Position numbers and translations under genes: made by a program. From Nilaparvata lugens (Eukaryota; Arthropoda; Insecta; Hemiptera; Delphacidae), in NCBI RefSeq assembly GCF_014356525.2, contig NC_052508.1, positions 38,970,613 through 39,034,612 on the forward strand: a stretch of DNA of 64,000 bases. Reading direction: 5' to 3'. How positions within the stretch are numbered: the stretch's first letter is position 1; each line of letters opens with the position of its first letter. Under the pieces are notes generated by a model. It searched no databases and was not told the origin of the DNA. It saw only the letters and a program-made list of their open reading frames with translations. This document shows, piece by piece, positions 12,901 through 27,900 of this stretch.

Positions 12901-15900
12901 CTATCACCTCCTGAGGTGTTACAAACTCATTACCTTGAATACCTTTTAACAATTCATCCAAATTCAAATTATAATCAACAATTGGTACATTTTCCTGTTC
13001 AACAAATTTCCTCATTTGGTTTACATGCCTTTTCCAAATTAGATTATCTTCAGTTTTTACAATGAAAGTTACAGGAGACACTTGATCAATAATTTTCTTT
13101 TTATCCATGTACTTTTATTCTTATTGTAATTTCTAACATAAACAATGTCATCAATCGAGAAATTTATTTTGTTACAAGTCCTAGCCGGGATTTCAGATTT
13201 CAATACCTTTTGTGCTAGTACAATAGGTTTGATTCGGTCAAGTCTAGTTAACAATCTACGTCCTACATGTAATTCAGCAGGAGAAACTCCAGTAGCCTAG
13301 TACAATGCGGAGTATTTCTGTATTCTAATAAAAATTTAGAAATAGCTTATTTCACGTTTGACATTTCCTTTGACAAAACTTCTATCTTATTCTTAAATGT
13401 TTTTACAGCGTTTTCCGCCGCTCCATTCGAGGCAGGATGGAATGGTGTGGTTTTATAGTGACTTATACCATTTCTAAGTACAAATTTTTGAAATTCATCA
13501 GCCGTAAAACAAGTAGCATTATCACTCACAAGTATCAATGGAATACCCCAATTTGCAAAGTACACTCTCAACAAATCTATAGTACAATCGGTTGTTAAGC
13601 TAGAGGCTTCCATAACATCTAACCATTTAGAATAAGCATCGGTAATCAATAAGTAATATTTCCCTTTTATTGGACCACAATTATCAATATGGATTCTATG
13701 GCCGGGCGCAGCAGGCCACTTCCATGCCGAAGTTACTTTAGGAGGATTCGACTTACATTCATAACATAATTTACAAGATTTTGCTATTTCTTCTATCTCG
13801 GAATCGATATTTGGCCACCATACATACGATCGAGCCATACTTTTCATTTTCACAACTCCTAGGTGACTACTATGAAGTTCAGTTAGAATCAATTTTCTCA
13901 ATGGAACAGGTATTACAATACGGTTACTTTCAATTCATCTACAATTTTAGAATTATCAGGCCATTCATATTTTACATATTCACATAATTGACTCAATACA
14001 ACATATTTAGCAGTTTCTTTCTTTACATCGAAAAAATTCAAACATTGCACGTTACTCTTTACAAAATTCAAATAAGTATACTCCTCTCCTTCTTCATCAA
14101 TAGTTTTACTAGGTAGAGACAATCTTGACAATCCATCAGCATTACAGTTATCCTTAGATCTAACATAATTTATTTCATAATCATAACCAGACAAAAATAT
14201 TGACCATCTCTGCAACCTATTTGCAGTCATTTGATGAATACCATTCTTAGGACCGAAAATAGTTGTCAACGGTTTATGATCTGTTTTCAATATGAAATGT
14301 TTACCATACAAGTATTGATGGAAATGTTTCACGCCAAAAATTATTGCTAAAGCTTCTTTTTCCAACTGAGAATAACCTTTTTCGGCTTTGGTTAGCGTAC
14401 GACTCGCATAAGCGATCGGCTTTTCATCACCATTACTGAAACGATGAGACAACATAATACCTAGTCCATAAGGAGAAGCATCACAAGATAACACAATGTC
14501 CAAATCAGGATTAAAATACACTAATACATTGCCTGACAACAATAATTCTTTACTTTTAGTAAATGCTTTTACTTGCTTACATGACCATACAAATTTTACA
14601 TCTTTTCTCAATAATTCATACATTGGTGACAAAACAGTAGACAAATCCGGTAAAAACTTAGCATAGTAATTAACTAAACCTAAGTAAGCTTGTAATTCAG
14701 ACACATTTGTAGGTGGTTCAGCTTCGACAATAGCTTTAACCTTATCATTATTCATATGCAAACCTTTAGCATCTATTACATGTCCGAGAAAAGAAATAGA
14801 TTCTTGAAAGAATGAACATTTACTTCTTTTCACAGTTAGACCACTATCTTCCAGTCTTGACAAAACAGCTTTCAAGTTTTTAATATGTTCTTCATCATTC
14901 TTACCAGTTATAAAAATATCGTCTAGAAAACTTACAACATTATCTAGACCTCTTAATAGGTTTTCAATTTCCCTTTGAAATAATCCTGGCTCAGAAGCTA
15001 CACCATAAGGTAATCGATTGTACATGAATAATCCCTTATGAGTGGGTATAGTTACCAATTTTTTTGACTTTTCATCTAGTTCTATTTGTTGATATGCTTG
15101 TGATAAATCTAGTTTACCAAATTTTTTACCACCTCTTAAAGCTACAAATAGATCATCAACTCTAGGAATTGGATGTCGATCAATCATTAACATTTTATTT
15201 ATGGTGACTTTGTAATCACCAAATAACCTAATTGACCCATCTGGTTTCATCACTGGCACAATAGGTGTACCATATTCACTAGATTCTACAGGCGTCAGAA
15301 TATTTTCATTAACAAGTCTATTTATTTCAAGTTCAACCTTATCCTTAATTGCATATGGTATTGGCCTTGGTTTACAAAATATTGGTCGTGCATCATCTTT
15401 GAGATGTAACTCAAATTTACGTTTAGTATACTTTCCTAATTTGACGGAAAAAACTACTGGGTAATCCTTTATTACCTTTTCTAGCTCCAATTCATTATCA
15501 TTCACTTGATTCAAACCTTGAATTGTTGGTTTACAATGACTATTCAATTGACCTAAGTCTATCTTAAGAGCTTGCAACCAAGAACGTCCTAATATTGGTG
15601 AAACATTTCTTTCATCTTTATTAGATTTCATAACATACAATTGCAAACTTTTTTCTCTACAATTCTTGTTGATTGCACAATTTACATGAACTACTCCTAC
15701 CGGTTTAATAGGATCACCTACATAGCTATGAAATACTTCATCAGTTGGTTTCAATTTTACAGTCAAGTCCGGGAATTGTTTTACAAAATCAGAATAACAT
15801 ATTGCACTAATGCCAGAACCAGTATCCACTTCAAAATTGATAGGTTTACTTTCGACAATTAATTCCATTTCAATAGGCTTTACATAATTAATTGACTTCT

Positions 15901-18900
15901 CAATTCGTAGATTATTCATAGAAGCAATATCAAGACATTTGAATTCTTCAATTAAAGTTTTAGATTGAGATACAATAGCATCAGATTCAACATAATTGTT
16001 TTGCTTACCTGAAGTTTTTCTTACCTTACATACAGTTTTTAAATGACCTTGCTTACCGCATACATGGCATTTATAGGTTCGAAAATGGCAATTTTTACTC
16101 AAATGATTTGCTTTTCCACAACAGTAGCATTTTTTCCATTGCCCTGGATCTCCTTTAGTTGTGGAAAATTGCGGATTCGCCGTAAGGTTAGGACTGCTAG
16201 GTTTACTTGAATTTGTTGAAGTTGAAGATCTGAAACTTTTGTACTAGTTGCATTCATTTCAGCTACACCACGAAGAGTTGTTTCAAGAGAAAGATTTATT
16301 ACTCTACGTTGAAAGCATTTTCTATTTTACTAATTGATTATCTCAAAACAAAATTACATTAATAATTGACAATTATAATGTGAACTTACTGTAGGCTACT
16401 ATACCTATTATAAGGTAGGTAAGTGTTGAAGCTGTCCAGTAGCTTGGTTTACAATATTATCACCAGTTTATTTATAGGCTTACTTACAAATTCTCCGTGA
16501 TATCATGAACTCTCCATAATGAATATTAACATTGTCTTCAGTCCTTCAGTGATGTCAATGTAAATTCTGTCCAAAACCATACAATATAGCGTATACAGAT
16601 ATTATTTGAATATGGCTCCTTCTGTGACTCAAAATGGCGATTGCGCGTACCTGGTATCTATAGTTCCCTACTCACAGGTGTAAGATTCGAAGTGGTGGGG
16701 GGAATGCCAGCGTGACGTCACGTGTAGTAAAAAAGTGATAGAGTAACCACACTGAGCATACAGTTTATTCACTGTATCTTCAAATACATTGTCGTTTAAT
16801 CCCCTCAAGATTGACCTAGAACTTAAAAATTCTCCATACTTCTAGTGAATTAATCACCGATTCTAATGATGTTGTTTAATATATCAAGTTCATTCAACTT
16901 GTATGAATAAAATGAAGTTGAAAGTTTTTCAAGAATCTAAACATGTGACACGAAAAAGTTAATAAGCTGGAAAAGCGTTAGTAGACAACGTTAGCCTATA
17001 CTATTATAATTTTTGATTAACCCATAAAAAATCTTGATGAACCAATGCATTTCAATAAAACAATAAACCGATCCCGCGATAAAGCCAATGAATTTCATTC
17101 ATATAAATGCACTGAACACATGCTGGTATCAAGCACATGTTCTACGAGAATCAAAATATCTCATCCCCGAAATTCACAAGCTGATGTATAGTCAAACTAC
17201 AAAATATTAAGGAACTAAAAAGACTGGGTATGATAAAGTTTTAGTTTTACTTTTAAAGAATAAAGAGTTGACGAGGGAAACTCACAAAGAAAACGATTTT
17301 ACATACCGACTGCGTTTTAATCACCATGACAGTGCTGCCACCATAGTTGTTCAAACACATAAATAATTTTGACATCACAATAGAAATAATACAAAATATA
17401 GTTTTACATGAATTATTATATTCCAACACTCCTTCTTAATGTCAAAATGTTTTAACAAAAAATCAGTTTACATCTAAATTGTTATTTCTTAAATGATAAT
17501 AAAGATTTTAATCAGAATTACTTGTTAGAAAGTCATCACTTGTATTACTTGTTTTACATAGTCACCAACATATCTTTAAACTTCGAAAATTTGTTACCCA
17601 ATAATGGTTTAGTAAATATGTCAGCTAGCTGTTTTTCTGAACAACAATATTTTATTTCAAACATGCCATTATGAAATTGTTCGCTTACAAAATGGTACCT
17701 GACATCAATGTGTTTACTTTTCCTGTTCATTTGACCTGATTTAATTCGCTTGATAGCACTTTGATTATCCACATTAAGTACTGTATTTATAGTTTTGTTA
17801 GTCAATTCTGAAAGAATAGTCTTCAAATATTTTAATTCTTTACAACACTCTGCAGCAGAAATATACTCAGCTTCAGCTGTGGATAAGGCAATAATTGGTT
17901 GCTTTCTAGAGCTCCAAATAATTGGTGCTCCTCCCAACAATATAACATACCCACTTGTGCTTTTTCTATCATTTAGATCACCAGCATAATCTGAATCACA
18001 ATATGCTTCAACTTTCAATACATTTGACTTACAACTGGGAAAAAATAAACCAACATCTTTTGATCCATTTAGATATCTTAGGGTTCTCTTAACATTTTGT
18101 ACATCTTTAGCACTAGGGTTATCTAAGTACCAGCTTTCATAGTTGACTGCAAAAGACATTTCAGGTCTTGTTTTGTTAGTTAAGTATAGCAAACTACCTA
18201 CCGCCTCTCTATAGGGAAAATCTATTCTAAGCTTTTCAATTTGGTCATTTTTTACTATGGGTGTATTTTGATATTTACTGCCAGCCATACTAAAATTTTC
18301 AAGAACTTTCTTAGAATAGCTTGTCTGTGTTACAAAAATGCCTTCTTTGTTTTGTCTTATTTCCAAACCTAAATAACTAGCTGGATTCTCATTTACTGTC
18401 ATTTCAAAATTTTTCATTAATTTTTCCAATAGATTATTCATTTTAGTTTCATCCTTGCTCATCAAAATTCCATCATCTACATGTATGGCTAAATAAAGTT
18501 CATTTGAACTGTCTTTGAAAATGCATTGATCAGATTTTAGTAGTTGATGTAAACCTTCTTGCTTTAGAAAAGATGTTAGTTTTTTATTCCATTGAGAAGG
18601 GGCTTGTTTTAATCCATAAAGGGCTTTCTTCAATCTACATACCTTTCCTTCTTCATCACCAAATCCTTCTGGAATTCTCATAAAAATTTCATCATCTAAT
18701 TCCCCATACAAAAAAGCAGTTTTTACATCAAATGTTTGGATTTTCAAATTATCCTGCGCTGCAATTGAAAACAAAATTCTTAATGATGCATTGTCTACAA
18801 CAGGACTAAAAGTATCTTTAAAATCGATTGAACCTTCTTTCTGTTAACATCCTCTAACAACTAACCTAGCCTTGTATATCCCATTATCTTTTACTTTGAA

Positions 18901-21900
18901 TACCAACCTACTTGTTAAAATTTCCTTTCCTGTAGTTTCTTTTTCATCAACAATACTCCAAGTATTATTCTTTTCCAAAGGTACTTTCTCTTTATTTATT
19001 GCTTCCTTCCATTTTTCTCTGTCCTCACTCTCCATGCATTCCATAAATGTTAACATTACTTGTCCATCATTGTATCTAGCAGGTAGTCTTATATTATTTC
19101 TTAGTCTCAAACTATAATGTTGATTCACTTCTTCTGATTGATCCTCATTAACCATCTCTGCTTCTTGTTCTCTTTCATTCATCTCATTCCTGATCTCTGC
19201 TTCTTGTTCTCTTTCATTCATCATCTCTACTTCTTGTTCTCTTCCATTCATCATCTCTGCTTCTTGTTCTCTTTCATTCATCATCTTTGCTTCTTGTACA
19301 TTTTCTTGTTCTCTCTGATTTTCTAAATCATTTCTATTTTGTCTACATTTTACAAGCATTTCATTTTGGTCTTTTACAGTTTCATTTGAATAGAACATTT
19401 CTTCTTTTTCATTAAACAAAACATCTCTCGAGATAAAAATCTTTCTTTTTACTGGATCCCATAATCTATAACCATTTGGGGCATATCCTACAAAAATTGC
19501 CTCTTTGCTACGGCTGTCAAGTTTTTTAAGTGGACCTAATACTTTTGAATGTACTTTAGAACCAAATATGTTTAATTTACTCAAATCCGGTTTTCTACCA
19601 TACCATTTTTCAGCAGGTGTTGTATCAATACTAACAGTTGGACTACGATTTATAAGATAGGCAGATGTTAATACAGCCTCTCCCCACATACTTTTGGGTA
19701 AATTTGAATATAAAATTAATGATCTTGCTTTTTCCATTAATGTTCTGTTCATTCGTTCAGCAGTTCCATTTAGTTGGGGTGAATAGGGTATAGTATAATC
19801 TAGCACAATTCCCCGTGATTTACACCAATTTTTCAAGCAATTAGATACATATTCCCCACCATTATCACACCTGATTTTAGCAACTTTGAGATTGAAATGA
19901 GCTTCAGCTTCATACACATATTCTTTCAAATAAGTAGCAGTTTCATTCTTAGATCTTAACAAATAGACTTTACAAAAATGACTGAAATCATCAACACATG
20001 TCAAAAAATAATTTTTACCATCATGAGTTTGTGGATCAATAGGACCACATAAATCTGAATGAATTACTTGCAAAAAATTTGATGCTCTATTTCTTATGGA
20101 ATTGAAAGGTTTTCTTACTTGATTGGCTTTTGGACAAATATTACAAAATCCCTCTTCACAAATATTCAATACATTTGATGGAATTCCTACTGAAATTTTG
20201 GATAATTTTTCAAGATTCTTGAAACTAATATGACCTAATTTCCTATGCCAATTCATTGCTTCTGAATGATTTGAGAAACTGGATTCAGAATCTTTGTCAA
20301 TCTTCTTAGTAATATGATTCACTATAGCCTTGTCATGATTATCTATTTTACTGGCATATTCTGCAATAGTTACATTATTTCTAATTTCTTCTTTTAATTG
20401 AACTTCTTATAAACCTTGCTTATTTTTATTCCCTTCCAAAATAACAATTTAGTTTTTCATGATTTGGACTTTACTTTTAGTAAACAAAACTTTTCCACCA
20501 TTTTCGGTAATTGCATTTACTGACATCAAGTTATTAGTGAGATCTGGGACATATGTAACATTTTTAAGTATACACTGTTCTGAGTTTACAACTCCTGAAG
20601 CTAATGCTACCATACTTTGATCTTTCTTGGCAACAGATATCGTTTGTTTACATGTTTTTACATTATCTAAAATACTGACATCATTAGTCATATGGTTTGG
20701 TGTACAACCACTATCTATGATAAATACTTTATTGGAGACATCCTGACCCTCAGTTGCTTTTAGGCTATGACTTATTGAACTATTTACTTGAGTTCGAAAA
20801 GATGTTTTACTTTGAGCCTTATTACGAAAGTAACAGTCTTTTTCATTGTGATTAGTTTTTTTTCAGATTTAACATGACTTGTTATCACTAGACCTATTGT
20901 TTTTCAAAAAACAATCCTTTTCATAATGATTTGACTTTTTGCAATAAGTACAAAATTTTTGTTTAGACCTGTTATTTGGGCAGTTATTACGAATGTGTCC
21001 ATATTCATTACAGGAGTAGCATTTTGTTGTCTTACTCAAATCAAATCAATCAAATTCTTTATTATTCCAAAATGCACAGTTACAAAAAATATGACACTTG
21101 AAAATTGGTTACTGGAATACCTCTACAAGACTATACGTCTGTGTGTAGGGGTGAGTTCTCGGTAGCCAATTATTATCAATATAATGAAAGGAATATGAAA
21201 ACACAAGTCTGGAACAACACAAGTCTGATTGATTGTAGAGAACAGAACAGCGACATATGAAACTATAAATTAAAGAAAAAAACGGGACTTCTCAGATCCA
21301 TATGGGAGAAAATGGGAAAATTAAATCATTATAACTAGACTTATAACTAACTAAAGTAAGACATATTTTAAAAAAGGAAAAGAGACCAGCGGACTCACAG
21401 GACTCATCTTTATGAGAGCGATTTTCCTTGTAAAATTTTTAAAAATATAAAAGGAGTAGGATAGCAAAAATTGACCAAACTGGGCTAAAAAAAAGAAGAA
21501 AAAATATAGGATAGGTTTTAGTGCATATAAACAGAATGAAGCAGGCTTTCAGACATTTCCCACCCCAGGCAGTAGAGCCACCTCTCGACCTTACGCTTGT
21601 AAACAGCAATACTGCATTCGAAGTCTCTCATCTCTGCAGGCAGATTACGATATACCATCTGAGCCAGGTAGAATGGTGTTTTCAGCTCCACTCCGTGAAC
21701 CACCCGCGGCGTCGCAAATCCATAATTCAATCTATACCGAGTAGGATAGGTATGGAGAATTTCTGGCAAAATATTATGACTATTGTTCTTAAGGTAAATT
21801 AATAGAGATTTTATATACAATTGCCTTATGTTTAAAACAGGAAATTCTGAAAATAATTGTATAGTTGGGTATCGGTATTGTTTGTTCAGGGCTGTTTTAA

Positions 21901-24900
21901 TTATTTGTCTTTGCGACACCGCAAGTGGCTCCAGGAGAGAAGGAGACAGTCCTCCCCAGATGAGAATACCGTACTGTATGATAGACTGAACGAAAGCATA
22001 ATAGACAGTCTTACAATGTTGCAAGCTCAGTACCTGGCTCAGTTGATTGAAAGCATACAGCAATCTTCGGAGCCTCTGCTTTATAAACTGTATGTGTGGA
22101 CTCCAATTTAAGTTGTAATCAATTACTATGCCCAGATACTTGTATTGGTTTACTCTTTCTAAGATTTCACAGTTGCACACGGTAGAAGTTGGGTCTCCAC
22201 ATGAGTGAAGTTTCATGACTCTGGGGCCTGGATCTTGCTGACCACGGGTTACAATAGGCATGTACTTGGACTTACTCGTATTTATGGTCAAACAGTTATG
22301 GTCGAACCAGCTTTTTATCATAGCTAGGTCGGTTGTTACATTTTTGAACGCCTCATCCCACTGCCTACCTGTAGAAACCACCGCTGTGTCATCAGCGAAT
22401 AAAAAAAGTTTACTGCTGATGTTCAGCAGCGGTAGGTTATTGACATAGATCAAAAAGAGTAGAGGCCCTAGAGTACTTCCCTGAACAACTCCGTAATCAA
22501 CCTTTTCCAGGCCACTCATATTATCATTAATTTGGACATATTGAAACCTGTCCTGTAGATAACTCTTGAACCACTGTAAGGAGGTCTGTTTGAGTCCAAT
22601 CATTTCCAGTTTTATCATGAGTTTCTCCCTATCAACAGAATCAAAGGCTTTTGCCAAATCAAGGTAAGTAATTATATCAATTTATTTTTTATTTTAATAT
22701 TTTCAGTAATATGTTTAGATAGGTCAAAAAACGCGTCTGAACAATGTTTTGATTTTTGGAAACCATATTGTGATGTTGATAAAATATTATTCTCGGTCAA
22801 ATATTGCATTAATTGGTTTTTCACACATCTTTCTAGTATTTTTGAAATTATTGCCAGAAGAGAGATTGGACGGTAATTACTGTAATTGGTTTTGGGGCCA
22901 GATTTGTAGATAGGGATAACTTTGGAGATTTTGAGTACATCTGGAAATTTGCCTGTTTGTAAACTCAAATTAATTAAATAGTGAATAGGGTGTATGAGTG
23001 AGAGCACGTTTTCTTTAATAACTCTTGCAGGAATCCGGTCATGGCCTGGTGCGCTGTTTCCTCTCATGCTGCCAACCACCTGCTTGAGTTCTTCTTGTGT
23101 GACACATTGAAACTCAAACCGAGACTCGACAGCATGATAAGAATCGTTTACTGCTGGCACACCCCTGGGAGTAATACTATCAGCCAAACACCTCCCCACA
23201 GAGGAGAAGAATTTGTTGAAGCCATTACTAACATCTGGAACACTATGTTGTCCTGTGGCTTGCCCATCCTGTATAAGCACATTTATAGGGAAAGAATTTT
23301 TCTGAGTAGGTCTTCCAGATATTTCATTTACAGTTGACCAGAATTTTTTGGGATTGTGGGAGGCTTCATCTATTTTGTTTTTATAATAATTGTATTTTGC
23401 AAGTTTAATCAAAGAGTGGAGTCTATTCCTGTATTGGAGAAATTCGTTTTTCAAGCTGATACAGAAGGGTTGTCTATTCAATTTCTTTTTTAATTTATCC
23501 CGGTGCCTGATAGATTGAATTAGACCAATGCTGATCCATGGCTTCAATTTTGTATATTTTGCAGTAACCTGAATTCTTTTAGTGTTGGTTTCTATAGTTT
23601 TCTGGATAGTTTCAGTAAACAGACGTGTTGCCACATTCACGTCAGTTTCGCTAGTAATTGAGTCCCAGTTCTGCAAAGAAAGAGAATTATTGATTGATTG
23701 CCAATCAACCTTTGAAAAATACTCATCCTTATTTGTGTGCTGTATTTTCTTATTAGAGAATATATTCATACATATTGCGTAGTGGTCAGTGACAGCTGTT
23801 TGAACTATTATTGTAGAGGCTTGAAAGGATTGTGGTAGTCTTATAAAATAGTGGTCTATACAAGTACCGCTGGCCGGCCTAGTCACCTTGTCTATACTAG
23901 CTGTTAGTCCTACTTCGTTCAACACATCAATGTATTTCTCTTCCAGCGAACCCGGAAACACATTTAAAATGTCACAATTCAGATCTCCGGCTATAATTAG
24001 CATTTTCCTATTTGTTAAAGAATTGAGATGATTTTCGAGAGCTACTAAGAATCGAGGTAAGCTGGAGTTTGGACTCCGATATACAGCAAGAAGTTGACAG
24101 GGAGTTCCCTCCCAGTCAAAATCTATAGACAGACAGGTGGCCAGACCACCCAGTTGGAGCTCATCACATGTTACTGTGAGATTACTATCTATGTATACGA
24201 CTATACCATCGCACTGATTTAGGCTATTGTAAGATCTGAGTAGCTTATACCCTGGGATTTCCAAGAGATCACTCTCGTCATTCAGCCATGCTTCAGTCAG
24301 TACAATACAGCTAAAACGATGTTTGATACCTTCTAAGATAACCATAAACTCGTCTATGTTTTTCTTATAACTTCTGATATTTTGATGAATCACTGAGAAA
24401 TCCGCACAGTCTCCATTCCTTGAAAAATTAAATGTAGGATTGTATAAAGAAAAATTATTAATGTCTGCACACTCTATGCACTCGATCGGCGACGCATCAA
24501 TCGGCGCCATCAAATCGCTCATTAGACCTACTATCAACCAAACGATTGTTGTAACAAGCCGAGCCGCCTGACTAACTCAGTTATTTAGCGAGAGACAGAA
24601 CATGCTTTTAATTGAAAATAAAAATATCATCTTAGGGGAACATTAGGCTAATGAATACTAATATAAATGAAAACTTATTTTAGTTCAACTGCTACTTGGA
24701 TTCAGTTATATTGATACCACAATTGAATACTCAAGTGCCCTAATATACTACAGTAACTATATAATATACCAGTAAATGTAATAAAAGTTTTAAAAATAAA
24801 TGATTACACTATTAAAAAACTATTTCAACGAGATTTGAACAAATATTTTCTCAATTTGTTTCAAAATAAAGTAGGTTGTTTCTCAATAAGATTTTTAATT

Positions 24901-27900
24901 GATAAGACTGTGGTAAACAGAATTTTTAATTGATAAGATTGTGATATTAGAATTTAAATTTCAGCATAGTATAGCATAATAATAGATAAGTGGAAAGCTC
25001 AGAGAATGTGCAAAGATATTCTTATGAAGGATGGGCACCGATAGACAAAACACAGATCGACGCTCCGGAAACCGATGCTCCTCTTATCTAACCAACGCTA
25101 AAGAGAACAACGCATCTTAAAAACGATCTGTGATAGGTACATTTGTCAATGATACATAGGATCATTTTTCCTGGGTTATAGATAATTCATGGAAAATGAC
25201 ATAAAATATGGAAACCGCTGCAATATCCATGAATAATCTTATTATCATTATTCTTTGCTTATTTTTCAAATTGTTATAAAATTGATAGTTATTATGTCAA
25301 ACTTATATGGAATTTAATATTGTTTAAATTTGAGAAGAATATCGATGACCGGTGCCGACACATCTATGCACCAATACCCATCCGTAATCCTATATCATTG
25401 TTCTAAAGCAAAGAGACTTAGTTTTATTTATTACTTTTAAATACAAATTAAAATAATATAAGATGCATACTCCTATTTCTTATAAGGAGCTATGCATTAT
25501 TCACGTTAGTACGTAATATTTCAGCCATTATAATTTCGATTATAAATAGTTCACACCTAAGGTAGGATTCCATTAGTATAAAGATATTCATGTAATATAA
25601 TATAATATTATATATATAGAAAGATATACCTCTTTAATTATTGCTTTATATTTATTCATCTCAATATTATAGGATTTATTATAATATAATAATAAGATTA
25701 TATTTAAAAATCTTTGATTATCCTATCAAATATTATAATTAGACTATGTATAATAAATAATCGGAACTATGTATGTTTTATAATTATATTTCATAAATCA
25801 ATATTACAATCACCATTACGATTGTGATTATATTATAATGATTAGATGATAAGGGTTTTTTTTTCATTTAAAACTGTAGCCTAATGAAAGAGTGACTAGA
25901 GAGAATGGAATGGAATTGCAACTATTATTTAATCTTATCTCCGATAATTTTTTTTTCTTCAAAGCTGAGGGGGGTCGATTTCGTACGATTTTCTTGTCAA
26001 CTATTGAGAATACTGCTGTTACTTGTCATTCAAGGTTTGTGATAAAAATACGTAGGCCTACTGTCAGATAGATCTCTGCACTAAAAGATCAGTTAATCAC
26101 TTTCGTTTTCAGTAGTATTCTAATCTACTCATTACAGTATGCTCAGTACACAATTATTTTAATAGAGACAGATTTAAGTAAGAGAATATCAATTGTGGAG
26201 TATTTTAGATTAAAGAGTACAATTTCCTATTTTCCGTCAAAATAATAAATTGATTCGAGAGCCTACGTTAATAAAAGTTACGATTTCTCATATACGATTT
26301 CTTTGTGTCTGTAGACACAGGACAATAGCCTATAGTGTAATATCATTAGTTTTACTAAAAAAAAAAATATAATCTTTTGAATCATTTGATAATTAGTTGA
26401 AAAATTAGTTTAATATTGAATAGCGGTTCCACTTAATTAAATTTAATATGTATATTAGATAAACTGAAAACTAAAATAAATATGTATATGCACATTATAC
26501 ACTTAAATTGTTAACGCATGCAAGACTCTCATCGTATGAATGTGGCCCTAAAAAGTGTATTAATGATAAAAAATATAATTAGTGCATTCTAAGAAAAAAA
26601 AAATTTATATATATTACTTTATCTTCAGCAAAAATTATATTTTCAATCACTTTCTGATATCAGAAAATAGAATAGTTAATGGGATGTTTGTTGATTATCC
26701 ATGGGTGTTGTCTGGGTGTTGTCATCCGCAATATAGTTCGAGTTGTCGTTTCCGCGTAACTCAGCGATTTGCTCCATATGAAGGACCCGAATCGCACGTT
26801 GACCTACGGCAACCTTAGCCATAACTTTGCAGTCTCTGGTCCAAACAGAAGTTAGTTTGGAAGTAGACTATTACTATTAATAGAAGTAGACTTTACTATT
26901 GGAAGTAGAAGCCTTGATCTTACCTCGTTCTTGTCTTACTGTTTTAAACGCCAGAGATTCGCTCTCACCTGACCATTTAATTTCTTCTTGGAGAAGTCTA
27001 GCCTTTAGATTATCTAAAGTCTTTTCTGTGTTTACTGTAGAATCCCACGCACTTGAAAAATGTTTATACTGTTCTGGGAGTACACTCAGTATTTTAGTAA
27101 TCACCATTGTTTCATCGATTTTCTGGTCAAGTCTGTTCAATTTGTATGCGATGTTTTGAATGTATGTTAGGTTACCCATCATGTCTTTATCTGTAGAGAA
27201 CTTGCATGTTTAAAAGTCTTGAAGAAGAGCACATTTTTGTTGAGTTGTGTCACGTTTAAATAAATTTTTCAATGTGTCATACATTTCCTTGGCACTATTA
27301 CACGATATAATATGTATTTTTACATCATTGTCCAGCGTCATCAAGATGTAATGTTGAGCTTTTGCATCTTTGTTTTTGAAAATCTTAATCTTATCAGCAC
27401 TTTCACCCTGTTGTTCTGAAGTTTCAGTTCCATCTACCACATCCATCAGATCTTTAGCTTTAAGTAATATTTTAATTTCAAATTCCCACATAGTGAATGA
27501 ATCTGAATCCTTCAGCTTATGCACATAATTTTCCCCGTCCATCGTCGCCATTTTGAGGTTACCTTTTACTATTATTTTAAGAGAAAAACCAATAATCACT
27601 TTTCATGTTTTACTTGTTTAAACTTTTTAAAACTTGATTAAACTTTTTATTTGTTTTTACGTTTTTGGCCATTATCTGGGCCCATAACCTGATAAAGTTT
27701 TAGTTTAACTTTTAAAGAATAAAGAGTTGACAAGGGAAACTCACAAAGAAAACGATTTTACATACCGACTGCGTTTTAATCACCATGACAGTGCTGCCAC
27801 CATAGTTGTTCAAACACATAAATAATTCTGGCATTACAATATAAATAATACAAAATATAGTTTTACATGAATTATTATATTCCAACACGGTACACGCAGT

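Larger units (their letters stand above)
12824..16289 (-). mobile_element. Ty3/gypsy-type retrotransposon A, antisense, truncated at 5' end
   Basis: The minus strand carries, in order, gag zinc knuckles, protease, RT, RNase H and integrase: the gypsy order (integrase last). The amino-terminal part of gag is missing; homology stops near 16290, where a different inverted repeat begins. Frameshifts separate integrase from RT (near 13905) and the carboxy region from integrase (near 13340 and 13100). No LTR pair is visible. It lies inside the 29-kb intron. Confidence 0.85.
21037..26892 (-). mobile_element. LINE C: non-LTR retrotransposon inserted in copia gag
   Basis: Flanked by TTACT at 21032-21036 and 26893-26897 (a likely target duplication), it separates copia Gag from its zinc knuckle. 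The 3' end has AATAAA followed by a short TTGATT/TTGATTT tail. ORF2 occupies 24537 to 21518. The 5' half (24538-26892) is AT-rich with no long ORF, except a short open start near 26780 (MEQIAELRGNDNSNYIADD) that might be the beginning of ORF1. It is possible that this half contains another insertion. Confidence 0.75.
17231..27887 (-). mobile_element. Ty1/copia retrotransposon, antisense, with two 198-bp LTRs, split by LINE C
   Basis: Minus-strand element: 5' LTR 27690-27887, primer site 27675-27689, gag to 26893, interruption by LINE C (21037-26892), then zinc knuckle, protease, integrase, RT-RNase H, polypurine tract 17429-17437 and 3' LTR 17231-17428. LTRs begin TGTTGG and end ATCA. Flanks are GGGTA (left) and CGGTA (right), a 5-bp target duplication with one difference. 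Integrase before RT marks it as copia rather than gypsy. Several in-frame stops show it is inactive. Confidence 0.9.

Noticed and set aside
25029..25384. Possible small DNA transposon with GGATGGG ends
   Set aside because: The inverted similarity is weak and no target duplication is visible, so it is only mentioned in the gap entry.
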